Assembly (NCBI GenBank): GCA_963920635.1
Contig: OY987298.1
Location: 57,639,949-57,703,948, forward strand
DNA length: 64,000 nt
Direction of reading: 5' to 3'
From: Pseudeuparius sepicola
Taxonomy: Eukaryota; Arthropoda; Insecta; Coleoptera; Anthribidae
The notes under the pieces were generated by a model. It was not told the DNA's origin. It made no database searches and saw only the letters and a list, made by a program, of their open reading frames with translations. Position 1 is the stretch's first letter; the number at the start of each line of letters is the position of its first letter. The position numbers and the translations under genes are program-made. Positions 32,394 through 42,231 of the stretch are shown one piece after another.

Positions 32394-33323
32394 TACAATA
32401 AATTGGAAGATGAAACTAAAACAGCAGACACCAAAGTACAAACAATACTTGCAGATTATGTTTTAAAGTATCACTAGCAAGAAACACCTAAAGTCAAGTT
32501 TTACCCGCCACTCTATAGTCTTCCTTATGGCAGAATGCGTGCGACGTAAGGGGGAAGAACTCGCAAATATTATAGAATTAGTCACAGTTCAGGGGCTTAG
32601 CTCAATTTTGTGTAACTCACTGACTTAATTTTCATATAATTGTTATTTAATTTATTGTTAATATTATTCTTAACGGTGATGCCTTAGACTATGGAGGAAG
32701 GCAAACTCTTAATTGGCAATTATTTCTCGTGCTTGAGAATGCAACGTTCTTCCCTGTTTACTCATTTTGCACACGTTAACTACCGAACATACGAAACGCC
32801 ACTGAGCTCTCTGAGCCGGCGGGAAAAACTTGCCAGCGACCTAAAAAATGAGGTCTGTATGGTAGGCCAAATACGCAGTTAACTTTACGTACTATAGAAA
32901 CTGGCACAAAACGCGTTGGCTAACTGGTTTTGCCAGCCGACTCCTTCGCAGAAGTGCTGTGTTGCTGTATTTTAAAGGCGATGGTAGACGCGACGATGTT
33001 GAAAAAATATAATAGGTGTTTTATCACAACGCATTAAAAATAAATGATAATCAAAAATGGGTAAGTGGTCCCGTGATGCGAGCTTTATTTTTTCGGTATA
33101 ACAGAGTTCAGAAATTCGGCTTCAATATGATAAAACTTGTATTCGCCAATAAATAACGACTACCCGTATAGGAAATCTTGCAACGCTGCCCGCATTGTTT
33201 AGAAACGTTTTCTTTCGTGCTTTGGACTATACCAGTAACCAGAATTAAAAGAAGTTCCCACTTGAGTTACAGAATTTGATACCCTATTATAAACAATAAC
33301 GTCACGACTACTTCGCTTTGGTC

Positions 33324-33985
33324 TCTTGTATTATAAAACGGTATGTCGCAAAAAAATCATTGATATTTCAGTTTGTTTTTTATTACTTATTAATCATAGA
33401 AAGATTAAATTTAAAGATAAAACTGGAATTGTTCATCTTATTGGCGATAACATGCATTTGGCAAGACAATCCCCGAGAGAATTTAATATCAGACATTCAG
33501 ATAGACCAATAAGTCGAAGTACTGTCCAATGTGTAAATAAAATTTGCAATGAAACGGGATTGGTTTCCAAAATTTTCCTTAAAGCCAGACATAATAGACA
33601 TCGTGGACTTTTAAGAAATAATAACCAAATTTTACATTATTTTAACGACAATCACTGAACTAGTATTAGAAGGGCTAGTTTGGACCTTAATATTAGAAGA
33701 TGTCTGGAACAAAAGAAAATAAAAGCTTTTAAGTCAAAATTTTTGCAGACATTGGAACTGGGATTAGAGTTTTGCTATTGGCTGCGTTTACTAATAAGGT
33801 ACTGCCTCATTTTGAAGTTTTTGTTATATTGTATTCTGTAGTCCTATTCATAATGCTAGTTTGATAAGTGACTTCTAAATGAAAATTTTGGACTGTTGGA
33901 TAGGGCGAAGCAATTCTTTCATTGAGTGTCCACCGAGATCCCCTGATTTGAAGCCACAAGACTTTTCTCTATTATGTAATTTTTC
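33324..33985 (+). pseudogene. IS630/mariner-type transposase relic
   Basis: An open stretch gives ARQSPREFNIRHSDRPISRS followed by TVQCVNKICNETGLVSK, resembling the N-terminal helix-turn-helix of the Tc3/mariner transposases common in insects (family pattern FNxxxP-R-ISRSTV-x-FxETGSV). Further on, in other frames, come LDLNIRRCLEQKKIKAFKSK, ELGLEFCYWL and WIGRSNSFIECPPRSPDLKP QDF, matching the family's RRxEFCxWL and W-GR-x-I-WPPRSPDLxPxDF catalytic-region motifs. Frameshifts and missing middle catalytic Asp region make it a pseudogene. It lies between the inverted ends of the 5-kb composite. Confidence 0.7.
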
Positions 33986-35133
33986 TATGACTTCAAAGAA
34001 ATAGTCTCATGTATGTTCATTTTTATTTGGGGAATGCACTACATTGTACACACTTTATAGCAACCAGTGTGGGAATATCATTGTGCACGGGTTGCCATAT
34101 TAAACAGTGTGGGAATATAATTGTCATGGATCTGCAAGCAAATGCGTGAATGAGCGAAATAGTTGGAGGCTATGGAAAACAAACACGACTAAATACGGGC
34201 CCTGCTCAATGTGACAGTTCAGCTTTATTGGTTTGTCTATTTTCATCTCTTTTAAAAGGGAAAAAATTTAATTAGTTATAAAAAATGAAAAGTTTCAGCA
34301 TCAATGAGAATAATTTAAATTATTTCCGGAAATCTCTTTTTTATTACTAACTACTAATATATAATTTTTAATATTGTTAATAAGTAAATAGATATGGATA
34401 AGGAATATTTTGTTAATATTTATCTTAAATTTAATACCTAATAATAATTAAAGAGCCAAATTTTGAACTTGAACACCCAAGTTACAGTCGTAGAAAAGTT
34501 ATACTGTAAAATTTGCATGGAATGCCCACTCATGACATGCAGCACGCATCTGCGGTTCGTGCCACAAACTGTCGTACATATTTGTGGGAAATGCTTGTTA
34601 TAAAATATACTATTTATTGACAAAAGGAATGACAAGTGCTTTGAAGAAAATGGTAGCTTGGAAGAAGTTACAAAAATTTACTAGTTTTTGTGACGGAATT
34701 TTCATATTTTTGTTTTCTTTTATTCTGTATAAGCGTAAGATTTAAAAAAAATGTTAGAGCTTAATTTTATTTGTTTTTCATGGCTAACTATGAATTTTTG
34801 GAAATAAATAAGTACCTACCTAATGTCCTTTTTTAATTTTTCTACAAAATCGTTATTACTTGAAATTTTCGGGTAACATTAGGTACAGGCCCTTTTGAGG
34901 GGTGCTGAATCCAGTGGCATACACAGATTTTATTCTAAAAAATTTCTAATGTTATTTATTAAAAATTCGCTCCTAGAAATTCGCATAGCAGGCCTTGGAC
35001 TTTATATGAAAGAGGTCTTATATGTTCAAAAAATGAAGTTTATCAAGCTCTTCGATTTCAAAAAATCCGGGTCAAATCGCACAATTAATGAACTTTTTAC
35101 AGGATGACCCGAAAACAAATAGGTCAAACTGTA

Positions 35134-36311
35134 CAGGGTGATTCAGTTTTATTCTGCGACACTTCAGCAGGTGATAGAAAACCAAAAAATAACCGCACTT
35201 TCTTCTGTAAACTATATAATTTTAAGGCCTTATGAAAAAGTTACAGGGTGTTGAAAGTTGTAAGAAATAAGTTGACTTTATTGAATATTTACCAAACTAG
35301 TTGAGATATTTAAGTCATATTTGGTACATATTATAACGGCATGGGTTAGCATAAAACCTGTTAATATCAAACACTTTGAACAACCAGTGGCGTAGAAGTG
35401 GGTAATTAGTATAATTCTTTTTAGAAAAGAATTGAAGCACCTTGTATTCCAATAATATGTATTCAATTTCTTATGTAAATTTTAATTTTAAACAAAAATT
35501 TCCTCTTGGTAATTTTTTGTATGTGTCATGGTTTCATGGCAAATTTGATTTTTTGTATTTGTATTCAGCTATTTCCGAAAAATTATCTAAAAAATTTGCT
35601 TCATAAGTAACATTTAATGTGGAAATAATTTGTTTTCTACTTTAAATAAAGTAACTTTTTCCAATAAACTTACCTATTTAAGGCTATACTTTTGAAGATA
35701 CAGGGTCTAAAACATTTAAGGAAGATACAAAATGTTACGCTCTCTATCTTGAAAAGTAAAACCTTGAATGGGTAAGTTTATTGGAAAAAGTTAGTATATC
35801 TAAAGTAAGAAACGCATGTTTTCTACTTTGAGTCTTAATTATGGAGTGAATTTTTTAAGTTATTTTTTCAGAAATACCCCGAAATAATACGAAAAAATTA
35901 AATTTGCTATGAAACCATGACACATATGAAAAAAGCTAGGAGAACGTTTTTGTTGACAATTAAAATTTACATAAGAAATTGAATACATTTTATTGCTATA
36001 CAAGGTGGTTCATTTTTTTTTCTAAAAACAATTATACTAATAATTACCCACTTCTACGCCATTGATTGTTCAAGATGTTTGATATTAACAAGTTTTATGC
36101 TAACCCATGCCGTTATAATGTGTACCAAATATGACTTAAATATCTCAACTAATTTGGTAAGTATTCAATAAGTCCACATATTTCTTACAACTTTAACACC
36201 CTGTAACTTTTTTATAAGGCCAAAATGATATAGTTTATAGAAGAAAGTGCGGTTATTTTTTTGTTTTCTATCACCTGTTGAAGTGTCGCAGAATAAAACT
36301 GAATCACCCTG
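35134..36311. mobile_element. TA-target foldback, 1178 bp (twin of 31157-32332)
   Basis: TA-CAGGGTGATTCAGTTTTATT ... TTTTATTCTGC mirrored to ...GAATCACCCTG-TA. Same arm content and length as 31157-32332 with scattered differences, so the same family at a second site. Its left TA is shared with the end of the composite element. Confidence 0.9.
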
Positions 36312-36680
36312 TATATTCAATTTTTAATGTTTAATAGGATATTAATTTACATACAAATTGTTGTGGTATCTGAAGAAAAAGACATGGTCTACTTAAGTCA
36401 CTTTCTTCCAGTGCAAAACGGAATAGTGTATAGCTAAAATATATAGGGTGATACAAAACCACTCCTTCCAGAAAAAGTTAAAGAGTTCATAAAAATGGGT
36501 CCAAAAACACTTCATTACGAAGATAAAAAGTGTTCATATTAAAAAATATACAGTGTGTAGAATGCTTGTGAACACTCCAGAAATCTTTGAAGGGCTAAGA
36601 AAAATTCGCATTATATAATATATATTTTTAGATTGTCCTACCACTACTTTGATTGGATGATTATATAAAGGATAATCAGT
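36312..36680. other. Intron segment with decayed TA-element ends
   Basis: TAGGGTGATACAAAACCACT near 36452 and CAGTGTGTAGAATGC near 36553 look like degenerate termini. No gene. Confidence 0.35.
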
Positions 36681-36692
36681 TGAAAAAATGCA

Positions 36693-36768
36693 CTCCAGCC
36701 GGGATTAGAACCTAGGACTCCTGTGCACTCCTGTGGCCGTAGGCACTTAACCAGCTACGCTACCGGAG
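36693..36768 (-). ncRNA. tRNA-like module (left arm), 76 nt
   Basis: On the minus strand: acceptor CTCCGGT pairs with GCTGGAG (wobbles included); D-arm GCGT/GTGC; A box TAGCGTAGCTGG matches the Pol III consensus; B box GTTCTAATC has one mismatch; a T6 run follows within 4 nt as terminator. A 10-nt direct repeat (CTCCTGTGCA) disturbs the anticodon arm. It is a tRNA pseudogene or SINE head rather than a working tRNA. Confidence 0.6.
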
Positions 36769-37397
36769 GATACGAGTTCCATCGGCTAGGCTGTATTTGA
36801 TTCAGCTATTAGTGACTAACGGTGGGATGTAGGAGATTTCGCCATCTTCTACAACTACTATAAGGGGTTAGAGGGTGGGGGTAATCATTTATTATTGTTG
36901 GTTATGTATAATTCCTGTTTGTTCTTCTACCCACAATTTTTGACATGTGAGCGACGTAATGCAGGTATCGAACGTGGAAATTCCAACCTACTATGTCAAG
37001 CCAAGACTCTTAACAAACAAGGATGGGTTTTCGGACCTGTAATTATAGATAAAGAGGGATGTTTTCATGGCATATCAGATAAAGAATAATCAGCTGAATA
37101 TGCCACGAAAACTTCATTCATTATTTATAATTACAGGTACGAAAATCCATCTTTGTTTATTAGTCTTGGCTTGACATTGTAGGTTAGAATTTCCAAGTTC
37201 GATACTTACATCAAGTCACTAAAATGTCGAATATTGTAGGTAGAAGAACAAATAGGAATTTCACATAACCAACAATAATGATTGATTATCCTCCACCCTC
37301 TAACCGTTTCTAGTAGTTGTATAAGACGCCGAAGTCTGCTACATTTCACCGCTACTCACTAATAGTCAGTTGAATCAAATAGGTACAATCTGGGGGA

Positions 37398-37467
37398 GGA
37401 AACCTGTACTTGTTGGTTAAGTATCTATGGCCACCATAGGAGTCCCAGGTTCGAATCCCGGCTGGAG
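37398..37467 (+). ncRNA. tRNA-like module (right arm)
   Basis: Plus-strand mirror copy. The B box GTTCGAATC is perfect, the anticodon stem CTATG/CATAG is intact, GCTGGAG is at the 3' end, followed by TGCATTTTTT. The A box and 5' acceptor are decayed (TGTACTTGTTGG). It points outward from the palindrome like its partner. Confidence 0.55.
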
Positions 37468-37480
37468 TGCATTTTTTCAA

Positions 37481-38361
37481 TTTATTATTATTTATATTAT
37501 TTATTATTATTTATATTAATAATAAAATAAAACGCCATTTTACAAAAGATTTTTTCAAGCCTTATTGTATATTCATAATGAAGCTAATGCTAATATGAAC
37601 ATGTCTGATTTTGATGAGAAGAGCATGTCCCTGATTGTTTAAAATTACTAGAATTTTTGTATTGGGTATTGCTGAGGAATATTACAGGTTTTTCCACTTT
37701 ATCATTTTTTAACACCTTCTCAAAGTTTACATTTTTTCCATTATATTTTCCATGCAGAAACAGTGGGCTGTACTCTCCGATCTAGATATTTTATCGGAGG
37801 ATGTACTAATCTCAGTGCTATTAACTGCACTTGGCTTTTTGCAGTGTTTTTCTGAAAAGACATATTTCAAAGCCGAATCGAATCAGATATCAAATTCAAA
37901 GCATATCACAATGTGTCTTTTCACTGACAAAGCCCAGATGATTAGTTTGACAAATTTTCTAACCTGAAAAATAACAATGATGTAAGTTACCAGGGAAACA
38001 CTTTGATACTCTAGGTTATTGTATATGTCATGGCTGAAACACCTTCATAACATCATGTTTTATATATTCGCAGCAATTATATAAAAATTTGTCATTGAAT
38101 CAATGTTTTTGAATTTGGGCCAGGTTGTATTATAGATAGTGTTCAAATAAGTCACTCAAGAGTGCCAACATTGGCATCAGGTTGTCATGGTAACAGCAGT
38201 CAAGAGGGACCACCGTACTTCCATTATTGATTGGTTACCTTTATTTTTTAACGGTAGGAAGTCTTATATTTTTAAATCTGAATCTTAACTTCCAAATTAA
38301 CATGCATCAAATTCATTTATATGATGTGTACACAAACATGTATTTGCGTTGGGCATTGTAG
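37481..38361. other. Intron sequence, no gene seen
   Basis: AT-rich; a TTATTATTTATATTA low-complexity patch lies at 37483-37525. A 71-codon ORF at 37752 lacks recognisable features. Confidence 0.4.
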
Positions 38362-38537
38362 AAGCTCGCATACTGTAAGTGGTCACGAAGCAATGCATTT
38401 AGCCCAAAGACTAAATGAGGAATTAGCCAATCAGGTGCAGCAGCAGAATAATCGAGGGTTTGTGAGATCTGTCAGCCCAGATCCCGAGCCACGATCGAGG
38501 AGTTACGACCACAAAAGTCCACAAAAAGGCACGAAAG
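38362..38537 (+). CDS. PPIP5K: PPIP5K exon G
   Basis: The acceptor is GGGCATTGTAG ending at 38361 and the donor is GTAATC at 38538. Two bases from exon F plus the first base make Gly, then the frame reads [20 protein letters not shown], a Gln-rich [31 protein letters not shown] and SPQKGTK, with the last codon split after one base. The [13 protein letters not shown] segment looks like a short amphipathic helix; the rest is Ser/Arg/Pro-rich and probably disordered. Support comes from exact phase agreement on both sides and coding-like composition inside AT-rich intron DNA; the segment is not one I can match closely from memory. Confidence 0.78.
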
Positions 38538-39960
38538 GTAATCTATTTTTCATTGATGTGTTGATTTGGTTGTTTATTTTCTGCAAACTTAAATAACAAC
38601 ATAATATTGTACATTTCCTAATATTTGAAAGACTTATTTTGATGTTTTTAGCAATTTTCACGTTGGCCTTTTATATGTTTCCTGCTTTTTTTCCACTGGA
38701 CCTTTACTCTAATATACATATACAGGGTGAATTATTTCTATCGTCCAACCTGACAACATGTGATAATAGTTTTGAAAATAAATGACTTTTTTGGTATAAA
38801 GTTTTCTACAGTAAGGTACAGGATGTTAAGTGAAGGGAAGGTATTTTAACCAAATTTGGTACACGGTATACCTGCATAGATTGCCATATCATATAAGATT
38901 AGTAACTTATGCAACCAGAACTGGACTCACTAAATTAAAAAAATATTGGCAATTTCGGGTTGAACAATAGATGTCCCATAAAAGAAGGCCAACCCATTAA
39001 TCGTAGATTCTTGACATCAGAATATGTCAGTTTAACCACACTTACCAATATTCAAAATGCTCTTAAAATATATAGAGGTTACACTTGAACCTCAAAAATC
39101 GGTTTTTGGTTACATTTTTGTCAAGTTTAGAAATATCGAGTTGAGATTTGGTACAAGTTAGTACTATTTATGTCCAATCCAGCCACTTGGTTCTTATTGT
39201 TGTAACTCAAGAACAAATTAAATTCCCAGGCAGACATGATTTTAATCCCCCTCCAACTTCTTCTAAGGTCCAGGTGTTCATAGTTATTTTTTACCCACCT
39301 TAACTTTTTTATTTTGTGACCAGAAAAAAATTTTAAATAATGTTGTAGATAGAAATGTGCACTTTTTAATGTTTCCGATATGTATTGTAAAAAGGCTGGA
39401 AGAAACATATCACATACCTAAATACAGTGTGACCCACTTCAAACCAGAACACCCCTATAAAATTTGTATTTGTCATCCGATTTTGATCATATTTTTTAAC
39501 GATAGGTAATTAAATACTGTACTTTAGGCCGAAACGGAACATTTTATTTAAAAAATCCAAGGCATACTATGACATATTTTTTGGGTCAAAATTTTGTTAA
39601 AGAATATCGAACAATAAAAATTCTAGACACCACTGAAAATCCTAATTTAAATACTTATTTTTCCTGCCTACTTGCTTAAATCAAGATGCATGTAGATTAA
39701 GAACATTTAAAACTTTAACTTACTTTATTACAAATAATAGAAATGTCAATAGGCATACACAAGTACAAAATCCCTAATGTAAAAATTTATATTTAACATT
39801 TTTTTTCTGGGTCACAAAATATAGAAGTTAAGGGAGTAAAACATAACTGTGAACACCCTGTACTCGTATGGAGTCTTTGAAACATTTTTATTATGTAAAA
39901 TTTAATTTACCTCATTTTTTATATCTTGCAAATTTGTGTTAGAACCATTGTTTTCGAGAT
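38538..39960. other. Intron with fragments of TA elements
   Basis: A CAGGGTGAATTATTTC end at about 38724, a CAGTGTGACCCAC end at about 39425, and ...GAACACCCTGTA at about 39857. The stretch 39250-39315 (CCAACTTCTT...ATTTTGTGACC) recurs inverted at 39795-39860. A mosaic of partial elements; no gene. Confidence 0.4.
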
Positions 39961-39989
39961 AAACAGAATAAGATACCTGATTTCCAAAT

Positions 39990-41258
39990 TAGACCGGGAG
40001 ATAGTGACAGATTTTTGGACGTGATTTTACTCAGTATGTCTTTCAAAGGGCATTATATTGCGTATATTCTCACAATAATAAGGTATGCATCAGAGAGCCA
40101 TCCTGGGTTCTCCATATGAAAAACTGAGTTTTCATTTATTCGAAAAATATGCGTTTTGATATGATTTAAGTCAGGTTGCCGTGTGTTTTATAATAAAGTT
40201 CAAAATAGATTCCTCGGAAAACTATAGGCATACCATTAGCGTAGGTTCAAAGGGCTATTATTGTCACGTGAACTTGTATTTTAATAATTAATTTTTCCAC
40301 TTTTCTGAACAGGCTGCCAATGAGAAGTATGCAAGTTCTTGTTATGAAACTGCTGAAAAAAGGATGGCATATCGTTTGCGCATGTCCAAGTACAGTATAA
40401 ATTGAATGTTATTATTTAATCATTTAAATGATTTATTCAATGTAAAGTGTACTTGGACATGCGCAAACATGCCATCTTTTCTTCGACAGTTTTATGACAA
40501 GAACTTACATACTTACCATTGGCAGCCTGATCAGAAACGTGAAAAAAAAAAAGTATTAAAATACAAGTTCACGTGACAATAGTAGCCCTTTGGGTCCACG
40601 GTAACGGTATGCCTATGGATTTCCGAGGAATTTTCTATTTTGAACTTCATTATAAAGCACATGGCAGCCTGACTAAAATCATATCAAAACGCATATATTT
40701 CGAATAAATGAAAACTCGCTTTTCCATATGAAGAACCCAGGATGACTCTGATTCATACCGTATTATTTTGAGAATATAACATAATACGCTTTGAAAGGCA
40801 TACTGATTAAAATTACGTCCAAAAATCTGTCACTATATTCTGGTCTAAATGTGTTACATCATTGGGGCAATTCTAAAAGAAATGAAAATAGGAAAAATGA
40901 CTGGAATGTGATAACACTACCCAAGATAAGAAAAAGCTTTTATTACCATGGGTTCCAGCATTCTTCTTGGGAAAGATACAGAGTGTTAAATATCGAAGTT
41001 TAAAAGTCACATCTTATATTTCTTAAGAACGATTTTGTAACAACTTTTTCTAGTCTTGGGTTGTGTTACTACCTTCCATAGTCATTTTTCCTATTTTTAT
41101 TTCCTTTAAAATTACCTCAATGACGTTGTGCATCTGGAAATGGGGTTTATTCCAAAAAAACTTGTCTATCACGAAAACAATGATTTTTAGGACAAATTTA
41201 CAAAATACAAAAAATTAGGGAAATTAAATTCTAAAAATGTTTCACAGACTCCACAGAG
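39990..41258. repeat. Long inverted repeat, arms ~400 bp with an interrupted outer part
   Basis: Inner arms 40005-40400 and 40445-40833 mirror (GTGACAGATTTTTGGACGT / ACGTCCAAAAATCTGTCAC; TTGCGCATGTCCAAGTACA / TGTACTTGGACATGCGCAA). The outer strings GAGTCTTTGAAACATTTTTA (39871) and AAAAATGTTTCACAGACTC (to 41251) also mirror, with about 250 bp of extra sequence on the right. Non-coding. Confidence 0.75.
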
Positions 41259-41266
41259 ATGTCTCA

Positions 41267-41284
41267 GGGGGGGGGGGGGGGGGG
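41267..41284. repeat. Poly-G run of 18
   Basis: An uninterrupted G18 in otherwise AT-rich intron DNA, directly at the edge of an inverted-repeat structure. Confidence 0.9.
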
Positions 41285-41551
41285 TTAAAAGATCATGTGT
41301 CCCACGATTTTCATTTTCCTTTCAGTTACTACAATCATAACCAAGTGGTCGGATTGGACTAAATAGTGACAAAATGAACCAAATCCCAGGCGCTTCTTTC
41401 TAAAATTAACAAAAATATATCCAAAAGCGACTTTGAGATTCAACTGTAACCCCCATGTATCTTTTAGGGAAAGCATTTTTGAATATAGTAAAGTGTGGTT
41501 CAATCGCCATATTTTGACGTCGAAAATTGCCGTCTTTTCTGGGTGCATATA

Positions 41552-42174
41552 CAGGGTGTCTCAGGCTTTAATCAGGAAAATTTAGCAGGCGATAGAACTT
41601 CTAATGAAATGAATAAAGCTTCGTTTTACAGATACTGCTGTTAAATTGTTCTGATTGTAGGAATTTCTGACGGGGTATTATCAAAATTTTAAAATGTTAT
41701 AAGGCTTATTGAAAAATATAATATTTTATTATTTAATTGTATTAATGGGATTAGATTTATTTCGTCAGACGCAGACTGATAAACAAATTTTATTTATTTT
41801 CTCTCGAAAAGTAAAAAGAAGATGAACAAAAGGTACAAGACGCAAAAGAAATATATTTTTGATTATTTCATCTTACAATAATAACAAACTTATAAAAAAG
41901 CAGTGGTGTGCTAAATTTTTTTAAATATCTAGCTAATATGCCGCAATGCCTTCCCTGAAACAAATGAATTAAATCTATTTACCTCAAATTAGGCTCTTTA
42001 CTTATTACAAAAAACATGCCAAGTTTCATCAAAATCGGCCAAGTAATTTTTACAATTTAAAAAAAAAAATAGTTTTTTATTAACTTTAACAAAAGCGAAG
42101 CTTTAAAACATACAAGTTCATATTTCCATTTTCACGAGTTTTATCATCTATTAAATTTTCCCAATTAAAACCTG
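41552..42174. mobile_element. TA-target MITE, 623 bp
   Basis: TA-CAGGGTGTCTCAGGCTTTAA at the left and ...TTAAATTTTCCCAATTAAAACCTG-TA at the right. Subterminal blocks (GGAAAATTTAG, GCGATAGAAC, AAAGCTTCG) mirror with divergence. Non-coding interior. Confidence 0.6.
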
Positions 42175-42231
42175 TATATCTAAAGATAGTAGTATGAAAC
42201 TCTTGAAAGCAATGCAATGGGCAGCTATACA

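Larger units (their letters stand above)
30148..35131. mobile_element. Candidate 5-kb composite TA element with inverted ends and a transposase relic
   Basis: The left end TA-CAGTGTGACTCGTTTGTTT and about 300 bp inside it (GATAAACTGCATTTTTTGAG, CCAAGGCC, CACACCACTGAATTCA) return inverted at 34880-35131 (TGAATCCAGTGGCATACACA, GGCCTTGG, ...TTTGACC-AGT-TTGACC side), ending CTG-TA. Inside lie a 1.7-kb inverted repeat, a nested foldback and a transposase pseudogene. Arm divergence is considerable, so two separate inverted copies are an alternative. Confidence 0.45.
36681..37480. repeat. 800-bp palindrome with tRNA-like modules at both ends
   Basis: The outer strings TGAAAAAATGCACTCCAGCC (36681) and GGCTGGAGTGCATTTTTTCA (to 37479) mirror; arms of about 395 bp meet near 37083 (GTTTTCATGGCATATCAG / CTGAATATGCCACGAAAAC). 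Arms differ at many scattered positions. A 64-codon ORF inside is incidental. Confidence 0.85.

Noticed and set aside
36895..37089. 64-codon ORF within the palindrome
   Set aside because: It spans into the centre of an inverted repeat and is not kept in the mirror arm.
36693..37467. Functional tRNA genes
   Set aside because: The left module has a 10-nt duplication in the anticodon arm, and the right one has a decayed A box and acceptor stem; called tRNA-like only.
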